Shown here piece by piece: positions 57,180 to 64,000 of a stretch of 64,000 bases of DNA (position 1 is its first letter; each line of letters opens with the position of its first letter). Below the pieces are notes generated by a model. It was not told where the DNA came from and ran no database searches. It saw nothing but the letters and a program-made list of their open reading frames with translations. Source of the DNA: an uncultured Alphaproteobacteria bacterium (lineage in GTDB: Bacteria; Pseudomonadota; Alphaproteobacteria; Rhizobiales; Aestuariivirgaceae); contig CALMWF010000043.1 in NCBI GenBank assembly GCA_937873445.1, forward strand, positions 1 through 64,000. The letters are read 5' to 3'. A program made the position numbers and the translations under genes.

Positions 57180-58577
57180 ATGTCCCCCAATCTCGCAGCC
57201 TTTCTCTATCTGATCGCCGGCTCCCTGTTCATCATGGCGCTGCGCGGCCTGTCGTCGCCGGAAACCTCGCGCTCCGGCAACCGCTACGGCATGATCGGCA
57301 TGACCATTGCCATTCTGACCACCCTGGCGCTGGCAGCCCCCACCAATCCCATGGTGTGGCTGCTCATTCTCGCCGGCATCGGCATCGGCGGGGCCATCGG
57401 CGCCTATGCGGCGAAAAACATTGCCATGACAGCCATGCCGCAACTGGTGGCGGCCTTCCATTCGCTGGTCGGTCTGGCGGCGGTGTTCGTGGCGGCGGCG
57501 GCCTTCTATGCGCCGGACGCCTTCGGCATTGCCACGGACGGCGTCATCCACGCCCAGAGCCGCATTGAAATGGCGCTGGGCGCGGCCATCGGCGCCATCA
57601 CCTTCACCGGTTCGATCATCGCCTTCCTGAAGCTTGATGGCCGCATGTCGGGCGCACCCATCATGCTGCCGGCGCGCCATGCCATCAACATCGCCCTCGG
57701 CCTGGCGCTGGTGTGGTTCATCTATTCCTTCTACGCCGGGCAATCGGCGCTGGCCTTCTGGGCCATTGTGGCGATTTCGCTGGCGCTGGGCTTCCTGCTC
57801 ATCATTCCCATCGGCGGGGCCGACATGCCGGTGGTGGTGTCCATGCTCAACTCCTATTCGGGCTGGGCGGCGGCGGGCATCGGCTTCACGCTGGCCAACA
57901 CGGCGCTGATCATCACCGGCGCGCTGGTCGGTTCGTCGGGCGCCATCCTGTCCTACATCATGTGCAAGGGCATGAACCGCTCCTTCATCTCGGTCATCCT
58001 CGGCGGCTTCGGCGGTGAAACGGCTGGCCCCGCGGCGGGCGGCAAGGAACAGAAGCCGGTGAAGCAGGGCTCGGCCGAAGACGCCGCCTTCCTGCTCAAG
58101 AACTCGGGTTCGGTCATCATCGTGCCGGGCTATGGCATGGCGGTGGCGCAGGCCCAGCATGCTCTGCGCGAAATGGCCGATCACCTGAAGAAGAACGGGG
58201 TCACCGTCAAATACGCCATTCATCCGGTGGCGGGCCGCATGCCCGGCCACATGAACGTGCTGCTGGCGGAAGCCAATGTGCCCTATGACGAGGTGTTCGA
58301 ACTTGAGGACATCAACTCGGAATTTGCCCAGGCCGATGTGGCCTTCGTCATCGGCGCCAATGACGTGACCAACCCGGCCGCCAAGGAAGACCCGACATCG
58401 CCCATCTATGGCATGCCGGTGCTGGAGGTGTGGAAGGCGGGCACGGTGATGTTCATCAAGCGCGGCATGTCCTCCGGCTATGCCGGCATCGACAACTCGC
58501 TGTTCTGGCGCGACAACACCATGATGCTGTTCGGTGACGCCAAGAAGATGACGGAATCCATCGTCAAGGCCATGTAA
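57180..58577 (+). CDS. pntB: NAD(P) transhydrogenase subunit beta
   Basis: A 465-residue subunit with eight or nine membrane helices (residues 1-260) and a cytosolic NADP(H)-binding domain (dIII; VPGYGMAVAQAQHAL, HPVAGRMPGHMNVLLAEA, FVIGANDVTNPAA). Together with PntAA and PntAB it uses the proton gradient to reduce NADP+ with NADH, feeding NADPH to biosynthesis and peroxide defence. A good terminator follows, closing the pnt operon. Confidence 0.97.
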   Translation: MSPNLAAFLYLIAGSLFIMALRGLSSPETSRSGNRYGMIGMTIAILTTLALAAPTNPMVWLLILAGIGIGGAIGAYAAKNIAMTAMPQLVAAFHSLVGLAAVFVAAAAFYAPDAFGIATDGVIHAQSRIEMALGAAIGAITFTGSIIAFLKLDGRMSGAPIMLPARHAINIALGLALVWFIYSFYAGQSALAFWAIVAISLALGFLLIIPIGGADMPVVVSMLNSYSGWAAAGIGFTLANTALIITGALVGSSGAILSYIMCKGMNRSFISVILGGFGGETAGPAAGGKEQKPVKQGSAEDAAFLLKNSGSVIIVPGYGMAVAQAQHALREMADHLKKNGVTVKYAIHPVAGRMPGHMNVLLAEANVPYDEVFELEDINSEFAQADVAFVIGANDVTNPAAKEDPTSPIYGMPVLEVWKAGTVMFIKRGMSSGYAGIDNSLFWRDNTMMLFGDAKKMTESIVKAM

Positions 58578-58601
58578 GCCGTGTCGGATGACAGATTTGC
58601 A

Positions 58602-58634
58602 GGGGCGGGTGGCAGCATCCGCCCCTTGTCTTTT
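58602..58634 (+). terminator. Rho-independent terminator of the pnt operon
   Basis: GGGGCGGGT (58602-58610) pairs with ATCCGCCCC (58617-58625; one G-U pair) across a 6-nt loop, followed by TTGTCTTTT. Confidence 0.85.
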
Positions 58635-58702
58635 GCCCTTCCGAAGCGGGCCGGGCTTGGGTAGAGTCGCCGCCGGTTGAGCGGCGAAGTGCGAGGTTCG
58701 TG

Positions 58703-59710
58703 ATGGCCTATTCACCCGATGCGGCACGATTGGAAACGCCGAAGATCCACCTCATCCACATGGTGGTGTTCATTCTGGTGGTGGCGGTCATTGCCGCCGT
58801 GCTCTACCCCAGCATCAAGGCCGCCTTCATGGCCAATCCGGGGCTCAATGGCCTCATCCTCGGCATCGGTCTGCTGGGCGTGCTCTATGCCTTCCGCATG
58901 GTGTGGCGGCTGTTTCCGGAAATCCGCTGGGTGAACGGCTTCCGCCTCGGCCAGGCCAATGACGAGCCAACGCCGGTGCTGCTTGGGCCCATGGCAACGC
59001 TGATGGGCAACCAGACGCAGACGGTGCTGACCCCTGCCTCCATGCGCTCGCTGCTCGACTCGCTGGCCTCGCGGCTTGATGAGGCCCGCGATCTGATGCG
59101 CTATCTGGTCGGGCTGCTGATCTTTCTCGGCCTGCTCGGCACCTTCTGGGGCCTGCTGGAGACCATGAGTTCGGTGGGCGCTGCCATCCAGAATCTCGAT
59201 GTCTCCTCCGGCCAGTCGGGTTCGGTGTTCACCGAATTGAAGCAGGGCCTGCAAAAGCCGCTGGCCGGCATGGGCATTTCGTTTTCATCGTCGCTGTTCG
59301 GTCTGGCCGGATCGCTGATCCTCGGCTTTCTCGATCTGAAGGCAGCCCAGGCGCAGAACCGCTTCTATCACAATCTCGAAGACTGGCTGTCCACCATCAC
59401 CGACATTCAGGCAGGCGATGGCGCAACGCCGGCCTATCCCGGTCTGGCGCGCTTTGACCTGCAGAACCTGCAGCGCGCGGTGGACCGGCTGACCCAGTCG
59501 GTGGAGCAGGGCGGCACGCCCGGCACGCCGCGGCCCGCCGAAGCGGCCATGGGCGAACTGGCCGATGCGGTGGCCAGTCTGGTGCAGCAGATGCGCGAGG
59601 AACAGAAGATGATGCGGCAATGGGTGCAGGGCCAGCAGGCCGAAACCCAGAGGCTCCTGGGCCAGCTTTCGGTGGGTGGACGCGGGCGCCGCCCAGGGGA
59701 TCCTGACTGA
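58703..59710 (+). CDS. MotA/TolQ/ExbB-like proton-channel protein
   Basis: A 335-residue inner-membrane protein with four predicted helices (about 19-40, 50-68, 135-158, 198-225). The third and fourth carry the family pattern (LGLLGTFWGLLETMSSVG, PLAGMGISFSSSLFGLAGS). The C-terminus is a cytoplasmic helix with repeated Gln (MREEQKMMRQWVQGQQAE). ATG 58703 has GAGG at 6 bp; GTG 58700 precedes it. It is coupled to the OmpA/MotB-like gene by a TGATG overlap, so the two likely form a stator-type complex using proton flow for work on the envelope. Confidence 0.85.
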   Translation: MAYSPDAARLETPKIHLIHMVVFILVVAVIAAVLYPSIKAAFMANPGLNGLILGIGLLGVLYAFRMVWRLFPEIRWVNGFRLGQANDEPTPVLLGPMATLMGNQTQTVLTPASMRSLLDSLASRLDEARDLMRYLVGLLIFLGLLGTFWGLLETMSSVGAAIQNLDVSSGQSGSVFTELKQGLQKPLAGMGISFSSSLFGLAGSLILGFLDLKAAQAQNRFYHNLEDWLSTITDIQAGDGATPAYPGLARFDLQNLQRAVDRLTQSVEQGGTPGTPRPAEAAMGELADAVASLVQQMREEQKMMRQWVQGQQAETQRLLGQLSVGGRGRRPGDPD

Positions 59711-60726
59711 TGGCCGGCTATCTGTCACGCCGCCGCAGGGCCGAAGAGGGCGCCTATTGGCCGGGCTTTGTGGACGCCATGGCGCAATTGCTGCTGGTGG
59801 TCACCTTCCTGCTGTCGGTGTTCATTGTGGCCCAGTTTCTGGCGGCGCGGGAAATTTCCGGCCGCGATTCCGTGCTGGTGCAGCTGAAGGCGCAGATTGC
59901 CGAACTGACGGAACTGCTGGCCATGGAGAAATCGGCCAAGGCCGAGGTGGAGGCCAATCTACTGGCCATGACCGACACGCTCAACGCCGAAAAGGCCAAG
60001 GCGGCGGAAATGCTGGCGGGGCTTTCGGCCGCGGGCGGGGCGGTCAGCGTGTCCGGCCTGCAAACCGAAATCGACAAGGAAAAGGCCATTTCCGCCGATG
60101 CGCTGGCCAAGGTGGAACTGCTTAACCAGCAGATTGCCGCCATGCGCCGGCAACTGGCGGAGTTGAACGGACTGCTGGCGGATTCCGAGGCCAGGAACAA
60201 ACAGTCGGAAGCGCAGATCACTGACCTTGGCAAGCGGCTCAACGCGGCGCTGGCCCAGAAGGTGCAGGAATTGCAGAAATACCGCTCGGAATTTTTCGGC
60301 AGGCTTCGGCAGATCCTGTCGCAGCGGTCTGACATTCTGGTGGTGGGCGACCGTTTCGTGTTCCAGTCGGAAGTGCTGTTTCCCAAGGCGGGGGCTGATC
60401 TGAACCCGGCCGGCACGGAGGAAATGACCAAGCTGGCCACCGCCATCAAGCAGCTTGAGGTGGAGATTCCCCCCGACATCAACTGGGTGCTGCGGGTTGA
60501 CGGCCATACTGATGCCGACCCCATTCAGTCGGCGCAGTTCAAGTCCAACTGGGAACTGTCCACGGCGCGGGCTATTGCGGTGGTGAAGTTCCTGATTGCC
60601 CAGGGGGTGCAGCCCAGGCATCTGGTGGCGGCGGGCTTCGGCGAATTTCAGCCGCTCGACCCCGGAACCTCCGAGGATGCCAAGTCACAGAACCGCCGCA
60701 TCGAGTTGAAGCTGACGGAGCGCTGA
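59710..60726 (+). CDS. OmpA/MotB-like peptidoglycan-binding partner protein
   Basis: A 338-residue protein. One N-terminal membrane helix (residues ~24-45) is preceded by WPGFVDAMAQLLL, where the Asp before the helix resembles the proton-binding Asp of MotB. A roughly 120-residue periplasmic coiled coil follows. The C-terminal OmpA domain has VDGHTDADPIQ and NRRIELKL, the diaminopimelate-binding pattern. With the channel protein upstream it makes a MotAB-like or ExbB/OmpA unit. There are no flagellar genes nearby, so a role in envelope or growth-pole maintenance is more likely than motility (inference). Confidence 0.87.
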   Translation: MAGYLSRRRRAEEGAYWPGFVDAMAQLLLVVTFLLSVFIVAQFLAAREISGRDSVLVQLKAQIAELTELLAMEKSAKAEVEANLLAMTDTLNAEKAKAAEMLAGLSAAGGAVSVSGLQTEIDKEKAISADALAKVELLNQQIAAMRRQLAELNGLLADSEARNKQSEAQITDLGKRLNAALAQKVQELQKYRSEFFGRLRQILSQRSDILVVGDRFVFQSEVLFPKAGADLNPAGTEEMTKLATAIKQLEVEIPPDINWVLRVDGHTDADPIQSAQFKSNWELSTARAIAVVKFLIAQGVQPRHLVAAGFGEFQPLDPGTSEDAKSQNRRIELKLTER

Positions 60727-60755
60727 GGGCGGCTAAGGGGACGCTGGCCGTGCGG

Positions 60756-62546
60756 TCACTGGGCCGGGGCGGTGAATTGCAGCTTGGCCAGTTTGGCGTA
60801 GAGCGGGCTTTTCTTCATCAGCTCGCCATGGGTGCCGTTGGCCACGATCTTTCCTTCATCCAGCACCAGAATGGCGTGGGCATTGCGCACGGTGGCCAGG
60901 CGGTGGGCAATGACCAGGGTGGTGCGGTGGGCGGTGAGACGCTCCAGCGCCTCCTGAATGAAGGCCTCGCTTTCGGCATCGAGTGAACTGGTTGCCTCGT
61001 CCAGCAGCAGCAGCGGTGCATCGCGCAGGATGGCGCGGGCAATGGCAATGCGCTGGCGCTGGCCGCCGGACAGGGTGACGCCGCGCTCGCCCACTTCGGT
61101 GTTGTAGCCATCAGGCAGTTTTTCGGCGAAGACATCAACGCGGGCGGCGCGGGCCGCCGCCAGCACCGCCTCATCGCTGGCATCGGGCTTGCCCAGGCGG
61201 ATGTTGTCCGTGATGGAGCCGGAGAAGATGACGGTTTCCTGCGGCACCATGGCCATGGCACCGCGCAGCTCGGCAAGCGCCAGCTGGCGCACGTCAACAC
61301 CATCCAGCGTCACCGCGCCCGAGACGGGATCGTGGAAGCGCTCCACCAGTTGAAACAGCGTGGACTTGCCCGCACCGGAGGGGCCGACAATGGCTAGAAC
61401 CTTGCCCGCCGGGGCGGTGAAGCTCACATCCTTCAACACCGGCAGGTCGGGCCGGGCGGGATAGGCAAAGCCCACATGGTGAAAGGCGATCTCGCCCTTG
61501 CCCGGCGTGGCCAGCGGCAGGGGGGCGGCGGCTTCGGCAATGGCCGGGCGTTCATCGAGCAGTTCGGAGATGCGCTCGGCAGCGCCCGCCGCAAGCTGGA
61601 TTTCGCCCCACACCTCGGACAATTGCCCCAGCGAGGAGGCGGCGAGAATGGCATAGATCAGAAACTGGCCGAGGGTGCCGCCGGTCATGGCGCCGGTCAG
61701 AACCGAGCGGGCGCCGAACCACAGCAGCAGCACAATGGCGCCCATGGCCACCGAAATGATGAGGAAGGTGAGAATGGCGCGGGCCAGCGTGCGGCTGGCG
61801 GCGGCCCCGAAGGCCTGTTCGGTGGCGGCGGCGAAGGTGGCGGTGGAGGGGCGTTCCTGGGTGTTGGACTGCACGGCGGCAATGGCCGAGAGGCGTTCCT
61901 GGGCGAAGGCGGCGCTCTCGGCCAGCGTGTCCTGGGCGCGGCGCGACAGGGCGCGCACCTTGCGGCCATAGAGCACCAGCGGCAGCACGATGACAGGAAT
62001 AGCCAGGGCAGCCATGCCGGACAGCTTGGGGCTGGTGACGATCATCATGGCGAGGGCGCCGATGAGCATCACCATGTTGCGGAGCGCGATGGAGGCGGTG
62101 GAGGAAAAGGCGCTCTTGATCTGGGTGGTGTCGGCGGTGAGGCGCGACATGACCTCGCCCGTCTTCTGGTCCTCGAAGAAGGAGGGGGTGAGGGCGAGGA
62201 GGTGCCGGAACAGGCGGTCGCGCAGGTCGGCCACCACGCGCTCGCCCAGCCACATGACGAAATAGAAGCGCACGGCCGAGCCCGTGGCCAGCGCCAGCAC
62301 CACCAGCAGCATGACGGCGAAATAATTGTTCACCAGCGCGGCATTGTCGGCGGAGAAGCCGTGGTCCAGCACCCGGCGCACGGCAATGGGAATGACCAGC
62401 GTGGCAATGGCCGCCACCAGCAGGGCAATGACGGCGATGACCACGCGGCCGCGATAGGGGGCAAGGAAGGGCAGCAGGCGGCGCAGCGGCTTCAGGTTGC
62501 GGCTGCCGGCGCGGCGGCGCGCCTCCTCTTCGTAATTGGTGCTCAT
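60756..62546 (-). CDS. ABC exporter, fused permease-ATPase (MsbA/multidrug type)
   Basis: A 596-residue half-transporter that would act as a homodimer. Six transmembrane helices (residues ~35-315, starting LPFLAPYRGRVVIAV) precede the nucleotide-binding domain with Walker A GPSGAGKS, signature LSGGQRQR, Walker B LLLLDEATSSLD and switch His in VIAHRLATV. Substrate cannot be told from sequence; lipids, lipid A and drugs are typical. The frame is open to 62681, but ATG 62546 begins the homologous part. Convergent with the OmpA-like gene. Confidence 0.9.
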   Translation of the reverse strand: MSTNYEEEARRRAGSRNLKPLRRLLPFLAPYRGRVVIAVIALLVAAIATLVIPIAVRRVLDHGFSADNAALVNNYFAVMLLVVLALATGSAVRFYFVMWLGERVVADLRDRLFRHLLALTPSFFEDQKTGEVMSRLTADTTQIKSAFSSTASIALRNMVMLIGALAMMIVTSPKLSGMAALAIPVIVLPLVLYGRKVRALSRRAQDTLAESAAFAQERLSAIAAVQSNTQERPSTATFAAATEQAFGAAASRTLARAILTFLIISVAMGAIVLLLWFGARSVLTGAMTGGTLGQFLIYAILAASSLGQLSEVWGEIQLAAGAAERISELLDERPAIAEAAAPLPLATPGKGEIAFHHVGFAYPARPDLPVLKDVSFTAPAGKVLAIVGPSGAGKSTLFQLVERFHDPVSGAVTLDGVDVRQLALAELRGAMAMVPQETVIFSGSITDNIRLGKPDASDEAVLAAARAARVDVFAEKLPDGYNTEVGERGVTLSGGQRQRIAIARAILRDAPLLLLDEATSSLDAESEAFIQEALERLTAHRTTLVIAHRLATVRNAHAILVLDEGKIVANGTHGELMKKSPLYAKLAKLQFTAPAQ

Positions 62547-62738
62547 GGGATGTGCCGGTTCCGGGTCGGTTTCAGGGTTGGGCAGGGCCGGTTCCGGCGC
62601 AAAAATCCACGGGTTTTCCGGGCCGTTCCCTAAGCCTTGCCTCTTGGGGTCGGTTCCTGTATAGACGCCGCCCGAGATCAAGAAAACCTAACAATTTTTA
62701 AGGCAAGGCCCTTTCGCCGCGCCCCAGGACCAGTGACC

Positions 62739-62960
62739 ATGAAGCAAGGCATTCATCCCGACTATCACACCATCACCGTGGTCATGACCGACGGCACCGA
62801 ATTCACCACCCGCTCCACCTATGCTCAGGAGGGGGCCAAGCTGGCGCTCGACATCGACCCGACCTCGCATCCCGCCTGGACCGGCGGCCAGCAGACCATT
62901 CTGGACCGCGGCGGCCGCGTGTCGCGCTTCAAGCAGAAGTTCGGCTTCCTCAACAAGTAA
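62739..62960 (+). CDS. rpmE: 50S ribosomal protein L31 (cysteine-free form)
   Basis: A 73-residue L31 ([19 protein letters not shown] ... HPAWTGGQQ ... [10 protein letters not shown]). No cysteines are present, so it is the zinc-independent type common in alphaproteobacteria. ATG 62739 gives the standard N-terminus. It is divergent from the ABC exporter and followed by a terminator hairpin. Confidence 0.96.
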   Translation: MKQGIHPDYHTITVVMTDGTEFTTRSTYAQEGAKLALDIDPTSHPAWTGGQQTILDRGGRVSRFKQKFGFLNK

Positions 62961-62984
62961 GCCCTCTGCCCATAGCGAATTTCA

Positions 62985-63012
62985 AAGGCCCGGTGGCAAC
63001 ACCGGGCCTTTT
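62985..63012. terminator. terminator between rpmE and the transglycosylase gene
   Basis: AAAGGCCCGGT pairs with ACCGGGCCTTT around a short GGCAA-type loop, ending in TTTT. The stop codon of the convergent gene lies at its right edge, so it may serve both directions. Confidence 0.8.
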
Positions 63013-63875
63013 CAGTTCTTCGCCACCACGCAGGCGCCGCCGTCGGTCTGGATGCGGCTGCACAGGCTTTCGGCCTCGGCGCGGCTGTTGCGCCCGATCA
63101 TCACCCGCACCAGACGTTTTGACCCACGGCTCAGATTGCGGGTGCGCACCACCATGGGCAGTTCATTCTTGATGAGGTCGGCGTGGCGCTGTTTGGCGCG
63201 GGCAAAGGTGGACAGCGCCTGACGCTCATTGAAGCTGCCGGCCACCACCACGCCCCAGGGCTTCAGCCGGGCGCGCACCAGACCGCCGCCAAAGCCGGGC
63301 GGGGCCATTTCGCGCAGCACCAGCCGCTTGCAGCCGTCCTGAAAGGGGCCGCTGACACCGATGCCCGGCAGATCGAGAATGGCTTCGGGGTTTTTCCACT
63401 CGGCGGCGGAATGGCCGGTGATGGACAGCACATAGTCTTCGGTTTCCTGCGGCAGGCCGCCCGAACCCCGGAGCCAGCGGGCTGCCCCATCCTCGCCCGC
63501 ATTATAGGCGGCGGCGGCAATGCCGGGATTGCCGAATTTGTCGATGAGGTCCTTGAGATAGAGGGCGGCGGCGGGCAGGGCCTGGCGGTGGTCAAAGGGA
63601 TCAGCAAGGCCGCGCAGGCGGGCGGTTTCGGGCATGAACTGGGCAATGCCCTGGGCGCCCACCGGCGATACGGCAGTGCGGCTGAACATGCTTTCGCGCC
63701 AGATGAGGCGGGTGAAAAAATTGAGGGAGAGGCCGTGCCGGGCCGCATTGTCTTCAAGCAGGCGGCAGACCTCGGCGGCATATCGGGTGCGGGCGTCAGC
63801 ACTGGTGGTGGCGGCGCGGGCCGGTGGCCCCGCCAGCAGCACTGCCGCCATGATGACAATGGAAATGAACCGCAT
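63012..63875 (-). CDS. lytic transglycosylase with C-terminal SPOR-like domain
   Basis: A 287-residue exported murein hydrolase. A signal peptide (ISIVIMAAVLLAGPPARA) precedes an SLT domain with the catalytic glutamate in IWRESMFS, then SPVGAQGIAQFMPETA and AAAAYNAGEDG. The last ~75 residues (SFNERQALSTFARAKQ ... SLCSRIQTDGGAC) form a SPOR-like domain that binds denuded glycan strands at division sites. ATG 63875 has GGGGGA upstream. This adds to the window's wall-remodelling enzymes. Confidence 0.92.
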   Translation of the reverse strand: MRFISIVIMAAVLLAGPPARAATTSADARTRYAAEVCRLLEDNAARHGLSLNFFTRLIWRESMFSRTAVSPVGAQGIAQFMPETARLRGLADPFDHRQALPAAALYLKDLIDKFGNPGIAAAAYNAGEDGAARWLRGSGGLPQETEDYVLSITGHSAAEWKNPEAILDLPGIGVSGPFQDGCKRLVLREMAPPGFGGGLVRARLKPWGVVVAGSFNERQALSTFARAKQRHADLIKNELPMVVRTRNLSRGSKRLVRVMIGRNSRAEAESLCSRIQTDGGACVVAKN

Positions 63876-63939
63876 CAGTCCCCCGTCAGGTCCATAGCAG
63901 AAGCCTCTCACCATGGCGATCCTGGGGAAGCCGGGCATG

Positions 63940-63966
63940 AAAAAGGCGGGGCCCGGAGGCCCCGCC
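63940..63966 (-). terminator. Rho-independent terminator of a gene running in from the right
   Basis: GGCGGGGCC (63945-63953) pairs perfectly over 9 bp with GGCCCCGCC (63958-63966). On the minus strand the stem is followed by TTTTT. It sits about 20 bp beyond a possible stop codon at 63989-63991. Confidence 0.8.
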
Positions 63967-63988
63967 GCAAACCGTAGTGTCGTCAGGC

Positions 63989-64000
63989 TTAGCCCGCCAG
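63989..64000 (-). CDS. possible 3' end of a gene cut by the window edge
   Basis: On the minus strand the last bases read as Leu-Ala-Gly-stop (TAA), 23 bp upstream of a strong minus-strand terminator. Only three codons are visible, so identity cannot be given. Confidence 0.35.
   Translation of the reverse strand: MAG

Overview
The window is a GC-rich, densely coded stretch of core chromosome from an alphaproteobacterium, most likely of the Hyphomicrobiales (Rhizobiales). Markers for this are CpdR, GapR (DUF2312), a DksA with only one zinc cysteine, cysteine-free L31 and L36, a large apolipoprotein-like coiled-coil protein resembling the polar-growth proteins GPR/RgsE, an Irr/Fur-type box in front of katG, and a probable alpha-r8/MmgR small RNA beside an N-formylglutamate amidohydrolase and cpdR. 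I see no prophage, insertion sequence, integrase or CRISPR array. The only clear DNA repeat is a 94-bp tandem hairpin repeat at the left edge.

Layout. 0-9 kb: kbl-tdh threonine degradation; a four-gene molybdenum hydroxylase operon (FAD, 2Fe-2S and Mo subunits plus a MoaD-like carrier); a DUF1615 protein; a LacI-type regulator. 10-18 kb: an L,D-transpeptidase, a trimethylamine/dimethylglycine dehydrogenase-like flavoprotein, a FadL porin, an MFS transporter and an enolase-superfamily racemase (DgcA-like). 18-24 kb: the GPR-like giant, a divergent Hpt protein, and a ferredoxin with its TrxR-like ferredoxin-NADP reductase. 24-35 kb: a KefB/C-type antiporter, an ELM1-family protein, an acyltransferase, an EF-hand protein, the ycjX-ycjF-htpX run, metA with a P-loop ATPase, and dksA. 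35-40 kb: hisN, the small RNA, N-formylglutamate amidohydrolase, cpdR, tRNA-Val and katG. 40-47 kb: a MatB-like ligase, a ZIP-like transporter, rpmJ, a Cys-tailed outer-membrane barrel, a TPR protein, pyk and DUF1036. 47-53 kb: gapR, a DUF882 peptidase-like protein, a second L,D-transpeptidase and an NtrC-type regulator. 53-64 kb: pepF, a GNAT enzyme, pntAA-pntAB-pntB, an ExbB/MotA-like plus OmpA/MotB-like pair, an ABC exporter, rpmE and a lytic transglycosylase.

Functional themes. Envelope and peptidoglycan growth is strongly represented: two YkuD transpeptidases, the DUF882 protein, a lytic transglycosylase, the GPR-like protein and the proton-channel/OmpA pair. This fits a unipolar-growing rhizobial-type cell. 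Cell-cycle control appears through cpdR, gapR, a CtrA-like box upstream of the DUF882 gene and an orphan Hpt protein. Redox and stress functions include katG under a Fur-family box, transhydrogenase and ferredoxin/FNR. Several proteins whose textbook relatives bind structural zinc (TDH, L31, L36, DksA) lack the usual cysteines here. Product names come from motifs and general family knowledge; no database search was run.
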